Shown here piece by piece: positions 9,453-17,238 of a stretch of 64,000 nt of DNA. The notes beneath the pieces were generated by a model. The model saw only the letters and a list, made by a program, of their open reading frames with translations, searched no databases and was not told the origin of the DNA. Source of the stretch: CAWCDJ01 sp963836015 (lineage in GTDB: Bacteria > Acidobacteriota > Terriglobia > Bryobacterales > Bryobacteraceae); contig CAWIIF010000008.1 of assembly GCA_963836015.1 (NCBI GenBank), forward strand, positions 186,001 through 250,000, read 5' to 3'. Within the stretch, counting starts at the first letter, position 1. The number at the start of each line of letters is the position of its first letter. Position numbers and translations under genes: made by a program.

Positions 9453-9477
9453 ACCCACGGGTAAGTTAGAAACGCAA
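9448..9477 (-). promoter_or_regulatory. Candidate divergent promoter for the TetR-fad operon
   Basis: On the minus strand TTGCGT (9477-9472), an 18-bp spacer and TAAGAT (9453-9448) form a weaker sigma-70-type match upstream of the TetR start at 9405. Its spacer covers the operator, so the repressor would also control its own operon. Confidence 0.45.
9450..9465. promoter_or_regulatory. TetR operator in the divergent fad intergenic region
   Basis: CTTACCC-AC-GGGTAAG is a perfect 7-bp inverted repeat with a 2-bp centre. It resembles the CTTACC/GGTAAG half-sites known for TetR-type fatty-acid regulators such as PfmR. It overlaps the -10 region of the plus-strand promoter and the spacer of the minus-strand promoter, which is the expected place for a repressor. 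The remaining 250-bp intergenic region has no other gene. Confidence 0.75.
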
Positions 9478-9655
9478 GTGAAAACCCCGGGAGTTTTCAC
9501 AATGAAAGTCGTCGGTTGTCCCTTCGAATCCTCCGGTGCAGGTTCCCGCCCCTTTTATCAATCCGATCGGATTTGCGTGCAAACGTACATTTGTGCGCCC
9601 CGCCGTGCGCGGGTTCCGGGCCGCGGAGTCACAAGGACTGAGAAGAGAGTAAGCC

Positions 9656-11401
9656 ATGGACATTCCCCGAGACGATCTTGCCCTCGAATGTGCCTATCGA
9701 TGGGAACGTGAGCGGGCGGAACGGATCTTCCTGACGCAGCCGTTCGGCGGCGGACAGGTACGCCACTGGACCTGGTCCCAGGCTGTGGGTGAAGCGCGCC
9801 GCATGGCCGCCTGGATCCGGGCGCAGAACTGGCCGCCCGGATCGCGTGTCGCCATCCTGTCCAAGAACTGCGCCTGGTGGATCATGGCCGACCTGGCGAT
9901 CTGGATGTCCGGCCACGTCAGCGTGCCGATCTATCCATCCCTGCGGCCGCAGTCCATCCGCCAGATTCTGGAGCACAGCGAAGCCATCGCGTGCTTCCTC
10001 GGCGCCACCGACGAGAAGATGGCGGCGGACCTGGCAACGATTCCGGGACTCACCTGGATCTCGTTTCCAACCGCCAACGACCCGGTCGAGTTGTCCTGGG
10101 AATCTCTCATTGAGGCCAATGCCCCCATCCCCGACAGCCCGACGCGTCCTGCCGGCGACCTCGCTACCATCATCTATACCTCCGGCACCACTGGCGCGCC
10201 CAAGGGCGTGATGCACCGGTTCGGCTCGTTCGCCTTCGACGCCAGAATTCTCACCGGCCTTCTGCACCTGACAGCGGAGGAGCGAATTCTCTCGTATCTG
10301 CCACTGGCGCATATCGTGGAGAGGGCCGGCGTGGAGGGAAACACCTTCCGGATGGGATGGCATCTTTTCTTCACCGAAAGCATCGACACTTTTCTGACCG
10401 ATCTGCAGCGCGCCCGGCCCACCCTGTTCCTCTCCGTCCCCCGGCTCCTGCTCAAATTTCAGCAGGGAGTCTTCGCCAATATCCCCAAGGAGAAGCTCGA
10501 TCGCCTGATGCGGATCCCCGCCATCAATATCTTCGTCAGGCGCAAGATCCTGCGGCGCCTGGGCCTCGGCACGGTGCATCACGCGGCCTGCGGTGCGGCG
10601 CCGCTTCCCACGGAAATTCTGCTGTGGTACCGGAACATCGGGTTGGATCTGGCGGAAGGCTACGGCATGACGGAGACCATGATCACGCACCTTCCGCGGC
10701 CCGGCTTTGTGCGGCCCGGCTATGTCGGGCAGGCCCTGGAAGGCGTGGAGACCCGCGTGAGTCCCGAGGGCGAGCTGCTGCTGCGAAGCCCGATGAACAT
10801 GTTGGGCTATTACAAGGACCCCCAAGGAACCCGTGACGCCTTCACCGAAGACGGATTCTTCCGCACCGGTGATGTGGTAACCATCGACACCGACGGCCAG
10901 CTCCGCATCATCGGCCGCATCAAGGAGCAGTTCAAGACCAGCAAAGGGAAGTACGTCGCGCCGGCCCCCATCGAAAGCCGGCTGATGGAACATCCTTCCG
11001 TGGAGGCCTGCTGCCTGATGGGGGCGGGACAGCCCAGCCCGTTTGCGGTGGTGGTCCTTTCCGATGCCCAGCGATCCCGCTGCGTCGATCCGGAGGCGCG
11101 CAAAGCGCTCGAAGCCTCGCTCCGCGAGCGCATGGAAGCGGTGAACGCCGAGTTGGACCCGTTCGCGCGCCTCGACATGATCGTGATTGCCGACGGCCCC
11201 TGGACGATCTCCAATGGCCTGATGACTCCGACTCTCAAGATCAAACGGGGCATCCTGGAGGACCGTTACCTCGCGCTGGTCGAGGAGTGGCGATCGCAGA
11301 AAGGCCCCATCGTCTGGGAGTCCCAGCCGGGTAGTTACATGCCGGCCGCCGCCAGCGGAAGCCCGCTCCGGCACAACGATTGCCCGCCGTCGCAGACATA
11401 G
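9656..11401 (+). CDS. Long-chain acyl-CoA synthetase (AMP-forming)
   Basis: Activates fatty acids to acyl-CoA with ATP and CoA. The 581-aa protein has the P-loop IIYTSGTTGAPKGVMH at about residues 171-186, the GYGMTETMI motif, the GDVVTIDTDG motif and the hinge and lysine region GRIKEQFKTSKGKYVAP, as in FadD15-type enzymes of actinobacteria and acidobacteria. GAAGAGAG upstream gives a ribosome site. It is divergent to the TetR-fad operon and shares its operator, so fatty-acid activation and degradation should be switched together. Its last 67 bp overlap the convergent SDR gene. Confidence 0.92.
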   Translation: MDIPRDDLALECAYRWERERAERIFLTQPFGGGQVRHWTWSQAVGEARRMAAWIRAQNWPPGSRVAILSKNCAWWIMADLAIWMSGHVSVPIYPSLRPQSIRQILEHSEAIACFLGATDEKMAADLATIPGLTWISFPTANDPVELSWESLIEANAPIPDSPTRPAGDLATIIYTSGTTGAPKGVMHRFGSFAFDARILTGLLHLTAEERILSYLPLAHIVERAGVEGNTFRMGWHLFFTESIDTFLTDLQRARPTLFLSVPRLLLKFQQGVFANIPKEKLDRLMRIPAINIFVRRKILRRLGLGTVHHAACGAAPLPTEILLWYRNIGLDLAEGYGMTETMITHLPRPGFVRPGYVGQALEGVETRVSPEGELLLRSPMNMLGYYKDPQGTRDAFTEDGFFRTGDVVTIDTDGQLRIIGRIKEQFKTSKGKYVAPAPIESRLMEHPSVEACCLMGAGQPSPFAVVVLSDAQRSRCVDPEARKALEASLRERMEAVNAELDPFARLDMIVIADGPWTISNGLMTPTLKIKRGILEDRYLALVEEWRSQKGPIVWESQPGSYMPAAASGSPLRHNDCPPSQT

Positions 11402-12138
11402 ACGGCGCCGGTGATATAGGCTGCCGCATCGGAGGAAAGGAACAGCGCGAGGTCGGCCAGCTCGTCCTTCGTGCCGAACCGGCGAAGCGGTATCTGCTGT
11501 TCGATCTTCTGCCGCACTTCCTCTGTGGGAGCAAGCCGCCGCATTCCTTCGGTATCGTCGGTGCCCCCCGGCGTAATGCAGTTGGCGCGGATTCCCGACG
11601 GACCCCATTCGAGTGCCAGCGAGCGCGTCAGCATCTCGACTCCGGCCTTGGCCGCGCACACGTGCGATTGCCAGGCGATCGGGATGGTGGCCTGATTGGC
11701 CGAAATATTGAGAATCGAACCGCCCGGCCGGCGCAGGAAGGCGCATGCCGCGCGGCACGTATTGAACGTCCCCAGCAGGTCGATATCGACCACCGCCTTG
11801 AACCCGTTCGCGGACATCCCGGCGATCGGGGCGGGGAAGTTCCCGGCCGCCGCGCAGAGCAGAATGTCGATCTCGCCGAATTGCTCGTGCGTCTTTTTCA
11901 TGGCGGCTTCGACGGCCCCATAGTCGCGGACATCGAGCGCGGCGGCCTCTGCGATTCCTCCGGCAGCGCGGATGGCAGCGGCGGCCGCCTCGGTTCTCTC
12001 GGCATTGCGGCCTACCACCACAACCCTGGCTCCGTGTTCGGCAAATCGCTCCGCCATTCGCCGGCCGATTCCGCTGCCGCCGCCTGTCACGAAGGCGACC
12101 TTGTCCTGGAGAAGATGGTCCCGGAAAATGCTTCCCAT
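11335..12138 (-). CDS. Short-chain dehydrogenase, 2,4-dienoyl-CoA reductase-like
   Basis: SDR-family oxidoreductase of 267 aa. Visible: the cofactor motif TGGGSGIG and the CAAAGNFPAPIAGMS segment, which in place of the usual NNAG motif is typical of peroxisomal-type 2,4-dienoyl-CoA reductases (DECR2-like). The classical YxxxK is replaced by a HVCAAKAG segment, also as in that group. That role fits degradation of unsaturated fatty acids beside the fad genes. I chose the ATG at 12138 because an earlier start at 12195 would run through the divergent SDR gene. The 3' end overlaps the acyl-CoA synthetase gene by 67 bp. Confidence 0.85.
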   Translation of the reverse strand: MGSIFRDHLLQDKVAFVTGGGSGIGRRMAERFAEHGARVVVVGRNAERTEAAAAAIRAAGGIAEAAALDVRDYGAVEAAMKKTHEQFGEIDILLCAAAGNFPAPIAGMSANGFKAVVDIDLLGTFNTCRAACAFLRRPGGSILNISANQATIPIAWQSHVCAAKAGVEMLTRSLALEWGPSGIRANCITPGGTDDTEGMRRLAPTEEVRQKIEQQIPLRRFGTKDELADLALFLSSDAAAYITGAVYVCDGGQSLCRSGLPLAAAGM

Positions 12139-12160
12139 GGCACGAGCATACACTCTGTGT

Positions 12161-12893
12161 ATGGACGAATTGAATGGAAAAGTCGCGTTGGTCACCGGAT
12201 CGAGCCGCGGAATTGGGCGGGCGATCGCACTCGCGCTGGCGGAGGCAGGGGCCGGCGTTGTAGTGAATTACCGCAGCCGGTCGCGCGAAGCGGAAGAGAC
12301 GGAGTCGGGCATTCGGGCAATGGGCAGGGCCGTGCGCCACCATTCAGGCCGACGTTTCCATCGCCAGTGAGGTGGACCGTTTGGTTCAGGGCGCCGAGGC
12401 GGCCATCGGTCCGGTCGATATCCTCATCAACAATGCCGGCATCGCGCGCCCGCAGGCGCTCGAGGAGATTACTGAACGCGACTGGGACGAGCTAATCGCG
12501 GCGAACCTGAAATCCTGCTTCCTGGTCACCCAGCGGGTCGTCCCCGGCATGCGTGCGCGAAAGTGGGGGCGGATCGTGAATCTTTCGTCGGTGGCCGCAC
12601 AGGTGGGCGGAATCGTCGGCCCGCACTACGCCGCGTCCAAAGCCGGAATGCTGGGGCTGACGAGATACTACGCGAGCCATCTGGCACGTGAGGGCATCAC
12701 CGCGAACGCGATCGCGCCGGCGCTGATCGAGACCGACATGGTGACGGCGAATCCGAATGCCCGGCCCGAGCGGATCCCGGTCGGCCGCTTTGGGGACGTC
12801 AGCGAGGTTGCCAGTGTGGCTGTCCTGCTGGCGCGCAACGGCTACCTGACCGGCCAGACCATCCATGTGAATGGCGGCTGGTATCTGACTTGA
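12161..12893 (+). pseudogene. FabG-like short-chain dehydrogenase with a single-base frameshift
   Basis: The first part (ATG at 12161) encodes an SDR N-terminus with TGSSRGIG and a VVVNYRSR strand. It shifts frame near 12340 and ends in an early stop. The second part, in the next frame, carries the NNAG motif, the catalytic Ser (NLSSVAAQVGG), the YAASKAG catalytic Tyr/Lys motif and a normal C-terminus ending GGWYLT. Removing one C at 12340-12341 joins them as an unbroken 243-residue protein with the expected beta-strand IQADVS. Either a real inactivating mutation or a sequencing error. Divergent to the dienoyl reductase, 22 bp apart. Confidence 0.8.
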
Positions 12894-12906
12894 CTATACT
12901 TCGGTT

Positions 12907-13686
12907 ATGTCGACCGTCGAGACACACGCCCCCGGATCCTTTTGCTGGATCGAACTCGGCACAACCGATCAGGATGCCGCAAAAAAGTTCTACGGCTCGC
13001 TGCTTGGCTGGAGCGCGAACGATTTTCCCATGGGCCCGAACGAGGTTTACACGATGTTCGGCTTGGAGGGCCGCAATGCCGGCGCCTGCTACAAACTGAA
13101 TTCCGAGATGCTGGCGCGGGGCGTACCGCCGCACTGGCTGCTCTACGTCTCGGTGGCCGGCGCGGACGAGGCTGCCGCAAAAGCCGCGGCGGCCGGCGGC
13201 AAAGTCTTGGCTCCACCTTTCGACGTGATGGAGTTCGGCCGTATGGCAGTGCTCCAGGACCCCGCCGGCGCGGCCATCGCCGCCTGGCAGCCGAAGTTGC
13301 ACCAAGGTACTGGAATCGAGGGTGTGCCTGGTACGCTGTGCTGGGCCGACCTGATGACGCCCGGCCAGTCGGACGCTGCGAAGTTCTACGAGGCCGTATT
13401 CGGCTGGCACGCGGAGCCCGGCAAGGACAACAGCGGCTACCTGCACATCAGGAACGGAGAAAAGCACATCGGCGGCATTCCGCCGGCCGGCCAGGGGGAT
13501 CCCAACGCTCCGCCGCACTGGCTCGTATATTTCCTGGTGCGGGATTGCGACGCCTCCACCGCCAGAGCCAAAGAGGGCGGCGCAACTATCTATATGTCTC
13601 CCATGACCATGGAAGGCGTAGGCCGCTGGTCCGTGGTGGCGGATCCGCAGGGCGCCGTCTTCGCCCTTTTCCAACCGGCCCACTGA
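12907..13686 (+). CDS. Tandem VOC (glyoxalase/bleomycin-resistance fold) protein
   Basis: A 259-aa protein made of two similar vicinal-oxygen-chelate halves. Each half has the FCWIEL/LCWADL strand, a KFYGSLLGW/KFYEAVFGW segment, and the PPHWL(L/V)Y(V/F) segment near the middle; each ends with a DP(A/Q)GA motif. Proteins of this shape are usually annotated as glyoxalase-like or 27-kDa antigen CFP30B-like, with unknown substrate. It starts 13 bp after the frameshifted SDR on the same strand, with no clear ribosome site. Exact function unknown. Confidence 0.82.
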   Translation: MSTVETHAPGSFCWIELGTTDQDAAKKFYGSLLGWSANDFPMGPNEVYTMFGLEGRNAGACYKLNSEMLARGVPPHWLLYVSVAGADEAAAKAAAAGGKVLAPPFDVMEFGRMAVLQDPAGAAIAAWQPKLHQGTGIEGVPGTLCWADLMTPGQSDAAKFYEAVFGWHAEPGKDNSGYLHIRNGEKHIGGIPPAGQGDPNAPPHWLVYFLVRDCDASTARAKEGGATIYMSPMTMEGVGRWSVVADPQGAVFALFQPAH

Positions 13687-13769
13687 GGTCCTTCGCGCGC
13701 GCCGTCCGAGGTGGTATCGTAGTTCCCACGCGCTCACCCTCGTGGTGTGGGCGGAGAATGAGGGCGGCG

Positions 13770-14345
13770 ATGAAATTGACGATAGGATTGCCGATATTTG
13801 CGATCGTTTGGATAGCGGCCGCGGCTGAGGTTCCCTCCCCGCAGGTCCAGATTGCGGGTGCGGTCCTGGCGGCGCCGGCGGAACTGAGAGACGGCGCGGC
13901 GGTGCTTGGGTTCGACGCGCAAGGCGGGCGCGTGATGATTCGAGAAGGTAAAAACGAGATGATCTGTCTCGCCTCCGACCCCGCGAAGACCACCTTTAAT
14001 GTCGCCTGTTACCACAAGGATTTGGAGCCATTCATGGCCCGGGGCCGGGAGCTCCTGGCACAAAAAGTGACCGGGGCGAAGCGCAACGAGGTCCGATTCA
14101 AAGAGGTAGAGGACGGGAAGCTCGCCATGCCCAAAGAGCCCCGGACGCTCTATGTCCTGACAGGCACCAGCTTCGACAGCAGCACCGGGAAGGTGCAGGA
14201 CCCCTACCTGCGCTGGGTCATTTACGTGCCTTTCGCCACGCCCGAATCCACCGGGCTTTCCACCAAGGCCAGCGAAAGCGCGCCGTGGCTGATGGCACCC
14301 GGCACGGCGGGCGCTCACATCATGATCAATCCTCCGAAGAAGTAG
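13770..14345 (+). CDS. Secreted hypothetical protein (191 aa)
   Basis: An N-terminal signal peptide (hydrophobic stretch GLPIFAIVWIAAAAEV) is followed by a mature domain with Lys-rich strands (REGKNEMICLASDP, KTTFNVACYHKDLE) and a conserved pair of cysteines. It ends in MINPPKK. I chose the ATG at 13770, preceded by GAGGG at a normal distance; ATG 13758 is four codons earlier. I do not recognise the family; similar proteins seem common in soil acidobacteria. A weak hairpin (14364-14378, GGCCGT stem) follows, without a T-run. Confidence 0.65.
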   Translation: MKLTIGLPIFAIVWIAAAAEVPSPQVQIAGAVLAAPAELRDGAAVLGFDAQGGRVMIREGKNEMICLASDPAKTTFNVACYHKDLEPFMARGRELLAQKVTGAKRNEVRFKEVEDGKLAMPKEPRTLYVLTGTSFDSSTGKVQDPYLRWVIYVPFATPESTGLSTKASESAPWLMAPGTAGAHIMINPPKK

Positions 14346-14406
14346 GGCGGCCCGCGTTGCCCTGGCCGTGATACGGCCGTTCCGACGGCCTGATACAATC
14401 GCGGCC

Positions 14407-17238
14407 ATGTGCCGGATCCTCGTTCTCCTTCTGCTCGCTTCGGCCTGCTTCGGCCAACCGAAGCTCACGGTCCTGATCGTCGATGGCGTCAATAATCACG
14501 ACTGGAAAACCGCGACGCGCGAAGTGCGTACCATCCTCCAGGCCACCGGGCGTTTTCAAGTGGATGTCTCGACCAGCCCGCCGCGCGACGCTCCTCCCGA
14601 AGCGTGGTCGAAGTGGCGGCCGCGCTTTGCTGACTACCAGGCGGTCCTGCTCAACTGGAACGGCGGCGAAAAGGAAAATGGCCTCCGCTGGCCCTCCGAG
14701 GTCGAAGCCGATCTGTTGCGCTATGTCCGTTCCGGCGGCGGCCTCATCGTCTTTCATGCCGCCAACAACGCCTTTCTGAAATGGCCGGAGTATAACGACA
14801 TGATCGGCCTCGGCTGGCGGCCCCGCGAGTTCGGCCCGAGCCTGATCATCGGCGCCGGAGGGAAGATCGTACGGCTGCCGGCCGGGGAAGGCCGAAACCC
14901 TGGCCACGGTCCGCGCCACGATTTCGAGTTGCGCCTCCTCGACCGCGATCACCCCATCACGCGCGGCATGCCCGCCCACTGGATCCAGCCCTCTGAGCAG
15001 CTGACCCACGGGCAACACGGTCCGGCGGAGGGCCTCACCATTTTGACCTACGCGTGGTCGAAAGATGTCGACGAAAATGAGCCGCTCGACTGGGTCCGCG
15101 AATATGGCCGCGGACGGGTCTACACCACCATGCTCGGTCACACCTGGCTGAACGAGGATAACCCGAACTTCCAGTGCCGTGAGTTCCAGCTGCTGCTGGC
15201 TCGCGGGGTCGAGTGGGCCGCAACCGGCAAAGTCACCATCCCCGTTCCGGCCGACCTGTTTCGGGACGATTTCTCGCGCTTTCCGCCCGGACACCTGTCG
15301 GCGCCGGTCGGCGAACTGAACGGCGCCATTCAGGAGTATCACTATCTCCCGAACCGCGGGGTTCCGCTCGGCCCCTGGGCCAACGCGATCGGCCATCTGG
15401 ACGCCTGGGCGGTTGGCGATGAAGGCGGCATCCCTTACCTGGAGCAGTACCTGACCTCCGATGCACGCCAGTTCTCGCCTCCCATCTTTCTTACGGGCGA
15501 CAGCGAATGGACCAGCTACGCCGTGGATGCACGCGTGAAGCCCCTGGCGCTCGACGGCATGGCCGGCCTCGTCTTCCGCTACCGCACCAATCGTCACTAC
15601 TACCTGTTTGCGTTGACCGGCGGAAACCGCGCCCGCCTGGCGCTGTCCCTGCCGCTCGAAGCGGCGCTGCGTGTCCGGCAGTGGAAGGAGTTGGGAAGCG
15701 CCGCGATCGACTACGACGTCCGGCGCTACTACCAGCTTCGCGTGGAAAACGACGGCCCGCGGATCCGCGCTTACGTCGACGGCAAACTCGTGATCGAGGC
15801 CGAAGACAGCGACACGCTCAGCGGCAAGGCTGGCGTGATCGCGGATGTTCCCGCGCGCTTTCAGGAGTTCGCCGTCACGGCTTCCGGCGCCGCGAAGGCG
15901 GAGATCGGCAGACGCATCGCTGCTCGGGACGCGGAGCTAGAGCGCCTACGCGCCGGCAATCCACGGCCCAAACTGTGGAAGAAGTTCGAGACGCCGGGCT
16001 TCGGCGCCGGCCGCAACGTCCGCTTCGGCGACCTGGATGGCGACGGCGTCCCGGACATGCTCATCGCCCAGAATATTCCGCGCATCCGCGGCGACGCCTT
16101 CGACGCCATCAGTTGTCTCACGGCCGTGACACTCGAGGGCAAAGTGCTCTGGCGCATCGGACGCCCCGATCCTCGCAACGGCCTGTTGACCAACGACACG
16201 CCTTTTCAGATTCACGATATCGATGGCGACGGCCGCAGCGAGGTCGTCATGGTCAAGGATTTCCAGTTGCAGATCCTCGACGGCGCCACCGGCAGATTGA
16301 AGAAGTCGGCGTGGATGCCGAAAGCGCCCGCCGCCAAAGAGCGTGGATTCGAGCTGGTGAGCGGCGATTCCATCGTGTTCCTCAACCTCTCGGGCCACCC
16401 CGACCGGCGCGAGATCCTGGTGAAGGACCGCTACGAGCACTTCTGGGTCTACGACAACCAGCTGAAGCTGCTCTGGCAGGGCGACGAGATGACCGGCCAC
16501 TACCCCTACCCGTTCCCGCGCGCCTCCGACGGCCGGGACGAAGTGGCCATCGGCTACTCGCTTTGGACGCCCGAAGGCAACCGCCTATGGAGCCAGGCCT
16601 CCGCGCTGAAAGACCACGCGGATGGCGTGATGATCGGCAACCTCAGCGGCGATCCGCAAGCCGCGCCGCGCATGTATGCCAGCGGAAGCGACGAAGGCTT
16701 CCTCATGTTCGACATGGACGGCAAGCTGCTGAAGCAGGTCCGCGTGGGCCACAATCAGAGTCCCGCCGTGGGCAAATTCCGGCCTGATCTCCCAGGCTTG
16801 CAGTACATGTCGGTGAACTTCTGGAGGAACCCCGGCATCGTGACCCTGTTCGACTGGAACGGCGCCATCCTGGCGCAGGACGAGCCCATACACACCGGCA
16901 GCCCGATGCTGCCCGTGAACTGGCGCGGCGACGGGCAGGAGTTCGTGCTGCTCTCGGGCAACGTCCGCGAAGGCGGGATGCTCGACGGGCACCTGCGCCG
17001 CGTCGTCATGTTCCCCGACGACGGCCATCCCGACCTGGCCGCCAACGTGATGGATCTGACCGGAGACCAGCGCGACGAAATCGTGCTGTGGGATCAGAAT
17101 CGGGTGTGGATCTACACGCAGGACCGTCCTTTTGACGGCCGGCGCATCTACGCGCCGCGGCGGAATCCCGACTACAACGAGTCGAACTACCGCACCAACG
17201 TGTCGCTGCCCGATTGGGAGGAAGTCCGGACGAGGTGA
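14407..17238 (+). CDS. Secreted ThuA-like / DUF1080 / FG-GAP multidomain protein
   Basis: A 943-aa exported protein. After a signal peptide (residues 1-17, ending SACFGQ) comes a ThuA-like domain (about 20-285; HDWK near the start and GGGLIVFHAANNAF). Then a DUF1080/3-keto-disaccharide hydrolase-like lectin-fold domain (about 285-500; LFRDDFSRFPPG, then AYVDGKLVIEAED) and a C-terminal FG-GAP/beta-propeller-like region (about 530-930) with calcium-type repeats DLDGDGVPD and DIDGDGRSE. ThuA and DUF1080 domains act on glycosides; the propeller may bind or position the substrate. The substrate is not predictable. Its 3' end overlaps the convergent LTA-synthase-like gene by 52 bp. Confidence 0.8.
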   Translation: MCRILVLLLLASACFGQPKLTVLIVDGVNNHDWKTATREVRTILQATGRFQVDVSTSPPRDAPPEAWSKWRPRFADYQAVLLNWNGGEKENGLRWPSEVEADLLRYVRSGGGLIVFHAANNAFLKWPEYNDMIGLGWRPREFGPSLIIGAGGKIVRLPAGEGRNPGHGPRHDFELRLLDRDHPITRGMPAHWIQPSEQLTHGQHGPAEGLTILTYAWSKDVDENEPLDWVREYGRGRVYTTMLGHTWLNEDNPNFQCREFQLLLARGVEWAATGKVTIPVPADLFRDDFSRFPPGHLSAPVGELNGAIQEYHYLPNRGVPLGPWANAIGHLDAWAVGDEGGIPYLEQYLTSDARQFSPPIFLTGDSEWTSYAVDARVKPLALDGMAGLVFRYRTNRHYYLFALTGGNRARLALSLPLEAALRVRQWKELGSAAIDYDVRRYYQLRVENDGPRIRAYVDGKLVIEAEDSDTLSGKAGVIADVPARFQEFAVTASGAAKAEIGRRIAARDAELERLRAGNPRPKLWKKFETPGFGAGRNVRFGDLDGDGVPDMLIAQNIPRIRGDAFDAISCLTAVTLEGKVLWRIGRPDPRNGLLTNDTPFQIHDIDGDGRSEVVMVKDFQLQILDGATGRLKKSAWMPKAPAAKERGFELVSGDSIVFLNLSGHPDRREILVKDRYEHFWVYDNQLKLLWQGDEMTGHYPYPFPRASDGRDEVAIGYSLWTPEGNRLWSQASALKDHADGVMIGNLSGDPQAAPRMYASGSDEGFLMFDMDGKLLKQVRVGHNQSPAVGKFRPDLPGLQYMSVNFWRNPGIVTLFDWNGAILAQDEPIHTGSPMLPVNWRGDGQEFVLLSGNVREGGMLDGHLRRVVMFPDDGHPDLAANVMDLTGDQRDEIVLWDQNRVWIYTQDRPFDGRRIYAPRRNPDYNESNYRTNVSLPDWEEVRTR

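Noticed and set aside
14364..14378. Hairpin GGCCGT-GAT-ACGGCC as a terminator between two secreted-protein genes
   Set aside because: No T-run follows and the stem is six base pairs; kept only as a remark.
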